NCBI GenBank assembly: GCA_019417145.1
Contig: DXVY01000121.1
Coordinates: forward strand, 1 to 5,694
Direction of reading: 5' to 3'
Length of the DNA: 5,694 bases
Origin: Clostridiales bacterium
GTDB lineage: Bacteria > Bacillota > Clostridia > Oscillospirales > Acutalibacteraceae
How positions within the stretch are numbered: position 1 is the stretch's first letter; every line of letters begins with the position of its first letter. This document shows, piece after piece, positions 1 through 5,655 of this stretch. A program made the position numbers and the translations under genes. The notes beneath the pieces were generated by a model. The model was not told the origin of the DNA, did no database searches, and worked only from the letters and a program-made list of their open reading frames with translations.

Positions 1-2
1 GT

Positions 3-335
3 GATATATTGATGTACGGCACGGAAGCCATGCAGCTTTATTTCTTCGGCTTTGTCTTCATGGCTTTTCAGTTTGCCGGCCAATCCACCTTTGTGGCCCT
101 GGGAAAATCCAAACACGCCATCTTTTTTTCGCTGCTCCGCAAGGTGTTTATTGTGGTGCCCCTGACCCTGTGGCTGCCCACGCTGGGAGGGCTGGGTGTG
201 AACGGCGTGTTTGTAGCCGAGCCCATCTCCAACGCCGTGGGCGGTCTGGCCTGCTTTATCACCATGCTGTGCACCGTATGGCGGCGGCTGGGAAAGCGGC
301 CGGCGGATGAGAAAAAAAGGGGAGAGAAGGCTTGA
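3..335 (+). CDS. MATE-family multidrug/cation efflux transporter, C-terminal part (5' end outside window)
   Basis: The reading frame is open from the left edge to TGA at 333-335, so this is the last ~110 residues of a longer gene. The TTG and ATG codons near the edge are internal, not starts. The visible part has three hydrophobic stretches, a central LGKSKHAIFFSLLRK segment, then a GLGVNGVFVAEPISN motif and a final helix ending in a basic cytoplasmic tail (WRRLGKRPADEKKRGEKA). In MATE proteins (DinF/MepA-like branch) this corresponds to the last helices of the C-terminal bundle, with the AEPISN stretch typical of that region. These are 12-helix inner-membrane antiporters that export drugs or metabolites in exchange for Na+ or H+. 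The substrate cannot be inferred. The gene has no terminator of its own: the tyrS promoter overlaps its stop codon, and the first intrinsic terminator downstream is that of the T-box. Confidence 0.85.
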   Translation, partial: DILMYGTEAMQLYFFGFVFMAFQFAGQSTFVALGKSKHAIFFSLLRKVFIVVPLTLWLPTLGGLGVNGVFVAEPISNAVGGLACFITMLCTVWRRLGKRPADEKKRGEKA

Positions 336-361
336 CAAGCCCGCGGCTGATATGTTACTAT
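332..361 (+). promoter_or_regulatory. Promoter of the tyrS T-box transcript
   Basis: A perfect -35 hexamer TTGACA lies at 332-337. After an 18-bp spacer comes TACTAT at 356-361, preceded by TG at 353-354, which makes an extended -10. The predicted start is about 367-369, just before the T-box stem I. The -35 box contains the TGA stop codon of the upstream MATE gene. Confidence 0.75.
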
Positions 362-367
362 GCAGTC

Positions 368-630
368 ATATCCCCATCGGCAGAGACGGGAAGGAGTAGT
401 CCGCGGCCTTCTTTGCAGAGAGCGCCTGGCTGGTGAAAAGGCGTAAAGAAGCGCGGAGGAAATACATCCCTGAGCCGCAGGGCTGAACTGTGTAGTAGGC
501 CTTGCCGGGCGCGCCCGTTACAGCGCAGGGTATTTTTTGATACCCGCGAAGGCCGTTTCCCGCGAGGGTACGGCAAATAGAGGTGGTACCGCGAAATTCG
601 CCCTCTGCGTTTGCAGAGGGCTTTTTGTTG
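368..630 (+). promoter_or_regulatory. T-box riboswitch leader, tyrosine-specific (controls tyrS)
   Basis: This fills the 353-nt gap between the MATE gene and tyrS. Stem I is recognisable: a base helix 378-381/474-477, a GA-rich kink (382-387 opposite TGA 471-473), helix 388-391/467-470, then a specifier loop with AGTA on its 5' side (396-399 region) and codon TAC at 463-465 on its 3' side. The upper helix pairs 401-405 with 452-456 and 408-414 with 445-451. The apical part carries the conserved CAGAGAG (416-422) and GGTGAA (432-437) that contact the tRNA elbow. Further hairpins follow, for example 528-533/540-545. The T-box motif is AGAGGTGGTACCGCG at 579-593; its TGGT (584-587) would pair with the uncharged tRNA 3' end and implies an A discriminator base. 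AGAGG (579-583) pairs with CCTCT (602-606) to form the antiterminator, which competes with the terminator. Uncharged tRNA-Tyr should therefore raise tyrS transcription. The TAC specifier matches the downstream enzyme. Confidence 0.95.
600..626 (+). terminator. T-box-controlled intrinsic terminator
   Basis: GCCCTCTGC (600-608) pairs with GCAGAGGGC (613-621) around a 4-nt loop and is followed by five T. Its 5' arm includes the CCTCT that the antiterminator uses, so the two folds exclude each other. It probably also ends read-through transcripts from the MATE gene. Confidence 0.93.
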
Positions 631-673
631 TTTGGGCTCGGTGTCCGGCGATAGGGAAAAATTAAATGGAGAA

Positions 674-679
674 GAGGAG
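674..679 (+). promoter_or_regulatory. Ribosome binding site fixing the tyrS start
   Basis: GAGGAG ends 9 nt before ATG 689. An in-frame extension back to 611 is possible on paper, but it would begin inside the T-box terminator loop without a ribosome binding site, so ATG 689 is chosen. Confidence 0.8.
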
Positions 680-688
680 AAAAGGAAA

Positions 689-1909
689 ATGACCCTGTTT
701 GAAGAACTGAAGGCGCGCAACCTGGTGGCCCAGACCACCGACGAAGAGCAGGTGCGTAAACTCCTGGACGAGGGGGAATGCACCTTTTATATCGGCTTTG
801 ACCCCACGGCTGACAGCCTGCATGTAGGCCATTTTGTGGCCATGATCGTCATGGCGCACATGCAGCGACACGGTCATCATCCTATCGCCCTGTTTGGCGG
901 CGGCACCGGCTTGATCGGCGACCCCTCCGGCAAGACGGAAATGCGGCGGATGCTGACCAAGGAGACGGTAGATCACAATATTCAGTGCTTTGTCAAGCAA
1001 ATGTCCCGCCTTATTGATTTTGGCGAGGGCAAAGCGCGGATGGTCGATAATGGGGACTGGCTTTTGCAGTTGAATTATATCGACTTTTTACGGGAGGTAG
1101 GCGTACATTTCTCGGTCAACCGTATGCTGGCCGCCGAGTGCTATAAGCAGCGGCTGGAACGGGGCCTGTCCTTTTTCGAGCTCAATTATATGCTTATGCA
1201 GAGCTATGACTTCTACATGCTCAATAAGATGTACGGCTGCACCCTGGAGCTGGGCGGCGATGATCAGTGGAGCAACATTATCGGCGGCGTGGAGCTGCTG
1301 CGCCGTAAGGAGGATAAAAAGGCCTATGGCATGACCTTCAACCTGCTGCTGACCAGCGAGGGCAAAAAGATGGGTAAGACCGAGAGCGGCGCGGTCTGGC
1401 TGGATCCGGAGAAAACCTCTCCCTATGATTTTTATCAATACTGGCGCAATGTGGACGACGCCGATGTGATCAATTGCATGCGGATGCTGACCTTTGTGCC
1501 GCTGGAAGAGATCGAGGCCTACGCAAAGCTGGAGGGCAGCGCCCTCAATCCGGTCAAGGAACGGCTGGCTTACGAGCTGACCCTGCTGATCCACGGAAAG
1601 GAGGAGGCGGAAAAGGCCCAGTCTGCCGCCCGCGCCCTCTTTGGAGGCAGTCGAGATGCGGCCGACATGCCCGCCACCGTCCTGGAGGAGGGCGACCTGA
1701 CCGACGGCGTCATCGGCCTTTTAGACCTGATGGTAAAATGCGGCTTGGCGTCCTCAAAGGCCGAGGCCCGCAGGCTGGTCACCCAGGGCGGGGTTTCCCT
1801 GGACGAAGAAAAGGTGTCTGATATTTCCGCCGCCGTTTCCGCCGACGCGCTGCGGAAAGGCGTTGTCATCCGAAAGGGGAAGAAGGTCTATCATAAGGCC
1901 TCCCTGTAA
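689..1909 (+). CDS. tyrS: Tyrosyl-tRNA synthetase
   Basis: This 406-residue cytoplasmic class I aminoacyl-tRNA synthetase joins tyrosine to tRNA-Tyr using ATP, and acts as a dimer in this family. All hallmark elements are visible: the HIGH-type motif HVGH at residues 45-48 after GFDPTADSL; the tyrosine-binding segment YMLMQSYD at 167-174 (Tyr167, Gln171, Asp174); GGDDQW at 189-194; and the KMSKS-type loop KMGKT at 227-231. About the last 70 residues (GLASSKAEARRLVTQGGVSL...) form an S4 RNA-binding domain that contacts the tRNA. Motif spacing and length match the common bacterial TyrS type. The start is ATG 689, placed behind GAGGAG. It is a single-gene transcript preceded by a tyrosine T-box and followed by a terminator, so expression should respond to uncharged tRNA-Tyr. 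Nothing is missing or truncated. Confidence 0.98.
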   Translation: MTLFEELKARNLVAQTTDEEQVRKLLDEGECTFYIGFDPTADSLHVGHFVAMIVMAHMQRHGHHPIALFGGGTGLIGDPSGKTEMRRMLTKETVDHNIQCFVKQMSRLIDFGEGKARMVDNGDWLLQLNYIDFLREVGVHFSVNRMLAAECYKQRLERGLSFFELNYMLMQSYDFYMLNKMYGCTLELGGDDQWSNIIGGVELLRRKEDKKAYGMTFNLLLTSEGKKMGKTESGAVWLDPEKTSPYDFYQYWRNVDDADVINCMRMLTFVPLEEIEAYAKLEGSALNPVKERLAYELTLLIHGKEEAEKAQSAARALFGGSRDAADMPATVLEEGDLTDGVIGLLDLMVKCGLASSKAEARRLVTQGGVSLDEEKVSDISAAVSADALRKGVVIRKGKKVYHKASL

Positions 1910-1921
1910 CCATATAAGCAT

Positions 1922-1966
1922 AAAAAGCCGCCGACAGACAAGGTTTAGGTCTGTCGGCGGCCTTTT
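1922..1966. terminator. Bidirectional intrinsic terminator between convergent units
   Basis: A perfect 13-bp GC-rich stem, 1927-1939 paired with 1949-1961, encloses a 9-nt loop. It has five A on the left (1922-1926) and TTTT on the right (1963-1966), so it reads as a terminator in both directions. It ends tyrS on the plus strand and the ACT/dap genes on the minus strand. Confidence 0.93.
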
Positions 1967-1974
1967 AATGCGTA

Positions 1975-2439
1975 CTAATCGGCAAAGGCTCTCTCTATGG
2001 CTTCCATAGCGCCCGGCGCGTCGGCCTGGGTGATCAGAAGGGAAATATCTGTTTCCGAGGTGGTGATCAACCGCAGATCGGCGTTAACGGCGGCGGCGGC
2101 GCGAAATACGTCGGCGGCGACGCCGGGACGGGTGCGCATTTCCTCGCCGGCCACCGAAATTTTACAGTTATCGCTGCTGATGGAAAGCTGTATGGCCGGG
2201 TCGGTCTCCCGCAGACGGGCGATGACCATCAAGGCAGGGGTGAGCTGCTCCCCGGAGATGGTAAAGGTGAGGGCCGCGCGGTCTCCTACCGCCGGGCTCT
2301 GGGAGATCATATCCACATTTACCTGCGCCTGGGACAGGGCGTCAAATACTTTGGAGACAAATCGAATATCTGCCGGGGTATTGCTGAGAACGACCAGGGT
2401 AACGTCCCGCGTGAGATGAATCGACTGAATGGTTTTCAT
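1975..2439 (-). CDS. Stand-alone double-ACT protein resembling the aspartokinase regulatory region
   Basis: This 154-residue soluble protein has two tandem ACT domains and nothing else. ACT1 covers about residues 12-80, with VNVDMISQSP at 41-50. ACT2 covers about 92-152, with SVAGEEMRTRPGVAADVF at 95-112 and LITTSETDISLLI at 124-136. The second domain closely follows the aspartokinase pattern MRSHPGVAA...STSEIKISVLI as I know it from the family. The aspartokinase catalytic domain (KFGG motif and so on) is absent, both here and elsewhere in the window. In several bacteria lysC makes a separate beta subunit of about this size from an internal start; this gene looks like a free version of that subunit. 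It is the last of the four genes on this strand, 97 nt after dapB. An AAAGGAG ribosome site lies 6 nt before ATG, and a terminator follows the stop. The likely role, by inference, is binding lysine or threonine and adjusting an aspartokinase encoded elsewhere. It could instead be an independent amino-acid sensor. Confidence 0.85.
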   Translation of the reverse strand: MKTIQSIHLTRDVTLVVLSNTPADIRFVSKVFDALSQAQVNVDMISQSPAVGDRAALTFTISGEQLTPALMVIARLRETDPAIQLSISSDNCKISVAGEEMRTRPGVAADVFRAAAAVNADLRLITTSETDISLLITQADAPGAMEAIERAFAD

Positions 2440-2454
2440 AAACTTCTCCTTTCC

Positions 2455-2530
2455 CCGGCGTGGGCGCCGGTTTCCCCTTGATCGGTATGCAGAATTGCGG
2501 CGGTTTTCCGGCAGGGCCGGGGCGCCGCCG
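2455..2530 (-). other. GC-rich hairpin-forming spacer between dapB and the ACT gene
   Basis: The 97-nt spacer contains nested or adjacent inverted repeats. CCGCCG (2525-2530) can pair with CGGCGG (2498-2503), enclosing a 5-bp hairpin at 2508-2512/2516-2520. A separate 6-bp hairpin, CCGGCG/CGCCGG, lies at 2455-2460/2465-2470, directly upstream of the ACT ribosome site. Neither has a T-tract on the minus strand, so they are not terminators. They could stabilise or process mRNA, or simply reflect high GC content. Confidence 0.4.
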
Positions 2531-2536
2531 GTCTGC

Positions 2537-3295
2537 CTACTTGGATTCCACCAGGTCCTTCATATTGTAAAGCCCCGGCCCCCTGCCGGCAAGAAAAACA
2601 CCTGCATTAACCGCACCGGCGGCAAATACCGCCTTGGATCGCGCCGAGTGGGAGAGGGTGACCACTTCGTCACGACCGGCGAAGATCACCTGATGCTCGC
2701 CTACGATGGTGCCGCCGCGAATGGAATGCATGCCGATTTCCTTTTTGGGCCTCTGCATACGCCGGTCGTGCCGGTTGTATGTAAGTGCGTATGGCTCGGG
2801 CAGGGACTCCTGGATACCGTCGGCCAGCATAATAGCGGTGCCGCTGGGCGCGTCAAGCTTCAGGCTGTGATGAGCCTCAACGATTTCGATATCAAAGGTG
2901 TCCCCCAACACGGCGGCCGCCTTTTTGGACAATTCCACCAGCAGGTTGATGCCCAGGGACATGTTGAAGGAAAAGAAGATGGCCAGTTCCCCGGAGGCCT
3001 CTTTGATCTCCGCCACCTGCTCATCGTTAAAGCCCGTGGTGGAGATGACCGCGGGCAGACCCCGCTCCTTAGCGAAGGCCAGCAAATCGCTTAAAAGGGA
3101 TGGATGGGAGAAATCGATGATCACGTCGGCCTCGGCAGTCACGTCGGCAAAGGAGGTGAAAACAGGGTATCGGCTGAGCATGGCGCCGGATATATCCACG
3201 CCGGCGACAATCTCACAGTCTTCCCGTTCGTCCACGCAGGCGGTGATGGCCTGCCCCATTTTTCCGCTGCAGCCGCTGAGAATGATTCTTGTCAT
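2537..3295 (-). CDS. dapB: 4-hydroxy-tetrahydrodipicolinate reductase
   Basis: This cytoplasmic enzyme of the diaminopimelate/lysine pathway uses NAD(P)H to reduce the DapA product to tetrahydrodipicolinate. The protein is 252 residues from ATG 3295, within the usual DapB range. The N-terminal Rossmann fold shows GCSGKMG at residues 8-14. STTGF at 85-89 is the cofactor-contact loop, and FSFNMSLGINLL lies at 108-119. The family signature EAHHSLKLDAPSGTA at 140-154 carries the catalytic His142/His143 and Lys146. SIRGGTIVGEH at 191-201 is the second conserved block. An upstream in-frame ATG at 3307 overlaps the ribosome binding site itself and would add four atypical residues, so the shorter start (MTRIILSG) is preferred. 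The gene follows dapA after 126 nt containing a terminator and a candidate promoter, and precedes the ACT gene. No defect is visible. Confidence 0.97.
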   Translation of the reverse strand: MTRIILSGCSGKMGQAITACVDEREDCEIVAGVDISGAMLSRYPVFTSFADVTAEADVIIDFSHPSLLSDLLAFAKERGLPAVISTTGFNDEQVAEIKEASGELAIFFSFNMSLGINLLVELSKKAAAVLGDTFDIEIVEAHHSLKLDAPSGTAIMLADGIQESLPEPYALTYNRHDRRMQRPKKEIGMHSIRGGTIVGEHQVIFAGRDEVVTLSHSARSKAVFAAGAVNAGVFLAGRGPGLYNMKDLVESK

Positions 3296-3306
3296 ACTTT
3301 TACACA

Positions 3307-3312
3307 TCCTTT
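3307..3312 (-). promoter_or_regulatory. Ribosome binding site of dapB
   Basis: AAAGGA on the minus strand lies 11 nt upstream of ATG 3295, slightly longer than ideal. It overlaps the alternative ATG at 3305-3307, which argues against that start. Confidence 0.55.
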
Positions 3313-3320
3313 GTAGGTTT

Positions 3321-3365
3321 AAAAAAGCGCCCTCTTCCGCGCAAGATACGGGAAGACGGCGCTTT
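3321..3365 (-). terminator. Intrinsic terminator between dapA and dapB (possible attenuator)
   Basis: On the minus strand the arm 3365-3358 pairs with 3331-3324 (8 bp). After a single G-G mismatch, 3356-3351 pairs with 3338-3333 (6 bp), closing a 12-nt loop. Six T follow the stem's GC part (plus-strand AAAAAA at 3321-3326; three of these T can pair with AAA). The hairpin ends only ~25 nt before the dapB start, downstream of the candidate promoter at 3396-3425. It either ends asd-dapA transcripts or works as a conditional terminator in the dapB leader. Confidence 0.8.
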
Positions 3366-3395
3366 CCGGCAGAAGGGCGACCGCGCCGGGCCGCC

Positions 3396-3425
3396 GTTAT
3401 ATTCCTAGGTGTGGCTGCCGATCAA
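3396..3425 (-). promoter_or_regulatory. Candidate promoter for dapB and the ACT gene
   Basis: On the minus strand TTGATC (3425-3420) is followed, after 18 bp, by TATAAC (3401-3396). That is four of six and five of six matches to the sigma-A consensus. The -35-like box contains the TGA stop of dapA. The predicted start, near 3389, gives a leader of about 95 nt that includes the terminator hairpin. This is a pattern match only. Confidence 0.4.
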
Positions 3426-4309
3426 AGCAGTCCCATTTTTTCCATTTCAGCTTTAAGCTTATCCCGTCCGGCGGCGGACATGGGCGCCAGAGGCATCCGG
3501 CAGGGCCCCACATCCCAGCCCATCAGATTCAGCGCTTCCTTTACAGGAATGGGATTGACGTCGCTGAACAGGGCGCTTATAAGGGGAGCGTATGTAATCT
3601 GCAACCGCCGGCTGTCCTCCAGATCCCCCTCCAGGTATTTCTGGACCATATCGTGGGTGGGCTTAGGCGCGATGTTGGACAGCACCGAGATCACGCCCTT
3701 GCCGCCCAGAGAGAGGACGGGCAAAATCTGGTCGTCGTTGCCGGAGTAAATATCCAGCTTGTCGCCGCACAGGGCAATAGTTTCCACCAGCGCGGACATG
3801 TTGCCGCTGGCTTCCTTGGTGGCCACAATGCGGGGATGCTCCGCCAGGGCCGCGTAGGTAGCCGGCTGAATATTGCAGCCGGTGCGGGAGGGAACATTAT
3901 AAAGAATAATGGGGACGTCCACCTGATCGGCCACGTAGGTAAAGTGACGAATCAGACCGGCCTGGGAGGTTTTGTTGTAATAGGGAGTGACCATCAAAAG
4001 GCCGTCCACGCCCAAGGACTCGGCCTCCTTGGAGAGGGCGACGGCGTAGGCCGTGTCGTTGCTGCCGGTACCGGCGATAACCGGAACGCGGCCGGCCGTA
4101 TGTTCCACGGCGGTTTTGATGACCTCCACATGTTCCTCATGGCTCTGGGTGGCCGATTCGCCGGTGGTGCCGCAGACGATGAGCGCGTCGGTGCCGCCGG
4201 CGATCTGAAAGTCAATCAGTTCCTTAAACTTCTCCAAATGGATGGAGCCGTCCGCGTGCATAGGCGTGACAATGGCTACGCCCGCGCCGGTAAAGATAGT
4301 CTTTTTCAT
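3422..4309 (-). CDS. dapA: 4-hydroxy-tetrahydrodipicolinate synthase
   Basis: DapA condenses aspartate semialdehyde with pyruvate, the committed step of diaminopimelate/lysine synthesis, in the cytoplasm. The protein has 295 residues, the standard length for this (beta/alpha)8-barrel family. Visible residues include GTTGES at 47-52 (Thr48/Thr49 of the proton relay), PYYNK at 109-113 (Tyr111), YNVPSRTG at 137-144 (catalytic Tyr137 and carboxylate-binding Arg142) and TKEASGN at 164-170 with the Schiff-base Lys165. YSGNDDQ at 188-194 and GVIS at 205-208 follow. The set fits DapA better than sialic-acid lyase or other barrel aldolases, and the neighbours asd and dapB support it. ATG 4309 is chosen: it has AGGAG 7 nt upstream and gives the canonical start MKKTIFTGAGVAIVTP. 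An ATG eight codons earlier has no comparable site. The gene follows asd after a 134-nt spacer. Confidence 0.98.
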   Translation of the reverse strand: MKKTIFTGAGVAIVTPMHADGSIHLEKFKELIDFQIAGGTDALIVCGTTGESATQSHEEHVEVIKTAVEHTAGRVPVIAGTGSNDTAYAVALSKEAESLGVDGLLMVTPYYNKTSQAGLIRHFTYVADQVDVPIILYNVPSRTGCNIQPATYAALAEHPRIVATKEASGNMSALVETIALCGDKLDIYSGNDDQILPVLSLGGKGVISVLSNIAPKPTHDMVQKYLEGDLEDSRRLQITYAPLISALFSDVNPIPVKEALNLMGWDVGPCRMPLAPMSAAGRDKLKAEMEKMGLL

Positions 4310-4342
4310 AGCAAATCTCCTATTCTGCCGCATTCGCCGGCG

Positions 4343-4358
4343 GGATACAAGGATACAA
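4343..4358. repeat. 8-bp tandem direct repeat in the asd-dapA spacer
   Basis: GGATACAA occurs twice head to tail (4343-4350 and 4351-4358). On the coding strand this puts two TTGTATCC units about 35-50 nt upstream of the dapA start. It may be a replication-slippage duplication or a paired protein-binding site. Confidence 0.5.
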
Positions 4359-4443
4359 AGCCTTCCGATGGTCCAAAGGGGAGAGGCGGTTGGGGCCGCT
4401 TATGCCTATTTCTATTGTATGCGGGAAGGAAAGGATGGGATTC

Positions 4444-5529
4444 TCAGTCCATATATCCTTCTGCGCACAGCAGTTCGGCCATCAATACCGCGCCGCCGGC
4501 CGCGCCGCGCAGGGTGTTGTGGGACAGGCAGACGAACTTATAATCGTACTGGGTATCCTCCCGCAGGCGGCCGATGGAAATGGCCATGCCGCCCTCCAGA
4601 TCCCGCTGCAGCTTGGTCTGGGGAAGGTTATCCTCCTCAAAATAGTGGAGGAACTGCTTGGGCGCGCTGGGCAGCTCCAGCTGCTGCGCCCTGCCGGCAT
4701 AGTTTTTCCAAGCCTGCAACATCTCTTCCTTGGTAGGCTTCTGCCGGAAGCTGGCAAATACGGCGGCCATATGTCCGTCCGACACCGGCACACGCAGGCA
4801 CTGGGCGGTAAAGGCAGGGGATTGGGCATTCACGATGACGCCCTTTTCCTCGTCCACATGCCCCCATATCTTGAGGGGCTCCTGCTCGGATTTTTCTTCC
4901 TCGCCGCCGATGTAGGGGATGACGTTATCCAGAATTTCCGGGAAGGTCTCAAAGGTCTTGCCCGCGCCGGAAATGGCCTGATAGGTGCAAACCAGGGCCT
5001 TCTCCACCCCGAAATCGGAGAGGGGGAAAAGGGCGGGGACATAGCTTTGCAGGGAGCAGTTGGATTTGACCGCGATAAAGCCCCGCTTGGTTCCCAGCCG
5101 CTTGCGCTGAAAGGGGATCACCCGAACGTGGTCGGCGTTGAGCTCAGGCACGATCATGGGCACGTCGGGAGTACCGCGGTGCGCGCTGTTATTGGACACC
5201 ACCGGGCATTCCAGCTTGGCGTAGGCCTCCTCCAGGGCTCGAATTTCATCCTTTTTCATGTCCACGGCGCAGAAGACGAAATCCACCATGCCGGCGATCT
5301 TTTCCATGTCCGCTGTGGCGTCCAGCACCACCATATCGGCCATGGAGGCGGGCATAGGGGTCTTCATGGCCCAGCGGGCGCCCACAGCCTCCCTATAGGT
5401 TTTTCCCGCCGAACGGGCGGAGGCGGCCAGGCACTTAACCGTAAACCAGGGATGATGCTCCAAAAGCGTGGCAAAGCGCTGTCCGACCATGCCGGTGGCG
5501 CCGATAATGCCAACCTGATACGTTTTCAT
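4444..5529 (-). CDS. asd: Aspartate-semialdehyde dehydrogenase (archaeal/fungal-like, long form)
   Basis: This cytoplasmic enzyme reduces aspartyl-4-phosphate to aspartate semialdehyde with NADPH, feeding DapA and also the homoserine branch (threonine, methionine). The protein has 361 residues. The N-terminal Rossmann motif is GATGMVGQ at 10-17. SNNSAHRG lies at 112-119. The active-site cysteine is Cys158 in KSNCSLQ. YQAISGAG at 183-190 follows, and LRVPVSDGH at 245-253 supplies Arg246 and the catalytic base His253. KSNCSLQ in place of the usual bacterial NPNCST, the SNNSAHR block and the length place it, by memory, with the archaeal/fungal-like ASADH branch that also occurs in some Clostridia. 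ATG 5529 is chosen because it begins MKTYQVGIIGATG and has AAAGGA 10 nt upstream. An in-frame extension to 5640 would translate through a terminator hairpin. It is the first of the four pathway genes. Confidence 0.95.
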   Translation of the reverse strand: MKTYQVGIIGATGMVGQRFATLLEHHPWFTVKCLAASARSAGKTYREAVGARWAMKTPMPASMADMVVLDATADMEKIAGMVDFVFCAVDMKKDEIRALEEAYAKLECPVVSNNSAHRGTPDVPMIVPELNADHVRVIPFQRKRLGTKRGFIAVKSNCSLQSYVPALFPLSDFGVEKALVCTYQAISGAGKTFETFPEILDNVIPYIGGEEEKSEQEPLKIWGHVDEEKGVIVNAQSPAFTAQCLRVPVSDGHMAAVFASFRQKPTKEEMLQAWKNYAGRAQQLELPSAPKQFLHYFEEDNLPQTKLQRDLEGGMAISIGRLREDTQYDYKFVCLSHNTLRGAAGGAVLMAELLCAEGYMD

Positions 5530-5540
5530 ACTGTCACAGT
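5530..5540. repeat. 11-bp perfect interrupted palindrome between the asd ribosome site and start codon
   Basis: ACTGT-C-ACAGT occupies exactly the nucleotides between AAAGGA (5540-5545, sharing one base) and the asd ATG. A short operator or a weak hairpin in the initiation region is possible; chance is also possible for so short a site. Confidence 0.35.
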
Positions 5541-5610
5541 CCTTTCCTAAATACAGAAAATGCGGGATAGGCCGCCGGCCGGTTTTCTGACCATGGAGAA
5601 AAAGGACATG

Positions 5611-5633
5611 AAAAAAACCGGTTGCGAACCGGT
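5611..5633 (-). terminator. Intrinsic terminator upstream of asd
   Basis: On the minus strand ACCGGTT pairs with AACCGGT (5633-5627 with 5623-5617) around a 3-nt loop, followed at once by a run of T (plus-strand A at 5611-5617). There is no T-tract in the plus direction. It lies ~80 nt before the asd start and ~22 nt after a possible stop codon, so it most likely ends an upstream minus-strand gene. Confidence 0.85.
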
Positions 5634-5655
5634 CATCCATGGAATATAATAGAGG

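Noticed and set aside
358..783. Minus-strand open frame across the T-box leader
   Set aside because: The region is fully explained by T-box RNA structure on the plus strand, and the translation is Ser/Arg-rich with no domain.
2429..3094. Plus-strand open frame antisense to dapB
   Set aside because: Shadow of dapB, whose reductase signature is complete on the other strand.
3653..4543. Plus-strand open frame antisense to dapA
   Set aside because: Low-complexity Gly/His/Val-rich translation typical of the complement of a GC-rich gene, with no recognisable domain.
4390..5550. Long plus-strand open frame (386 codons) antisense to asd
   Set aside because: It mirrors the asd coding strand, has no family-like motifs or ribosome site, and is expected in GC-rich DNA. 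Asd has all its catalytic motifs.
5569..5586. Plus-strand terminator-like GC inverted repeat followed by TTTT
   Set aside because: The stem is only about 4 bp with an overlapping GGCC repeat, and no plus-strand gene ends there.
5622..5650. Plus-strand promoter-like TTGCGA-17-TATAAT near the right edge
   Set aside because: The -35 match lies within the minus-strand terminator hairpin and the -35 is only four of six. A minus-strand gene appears to end here, so a plus-strand start is unsupported without flanking sequence.
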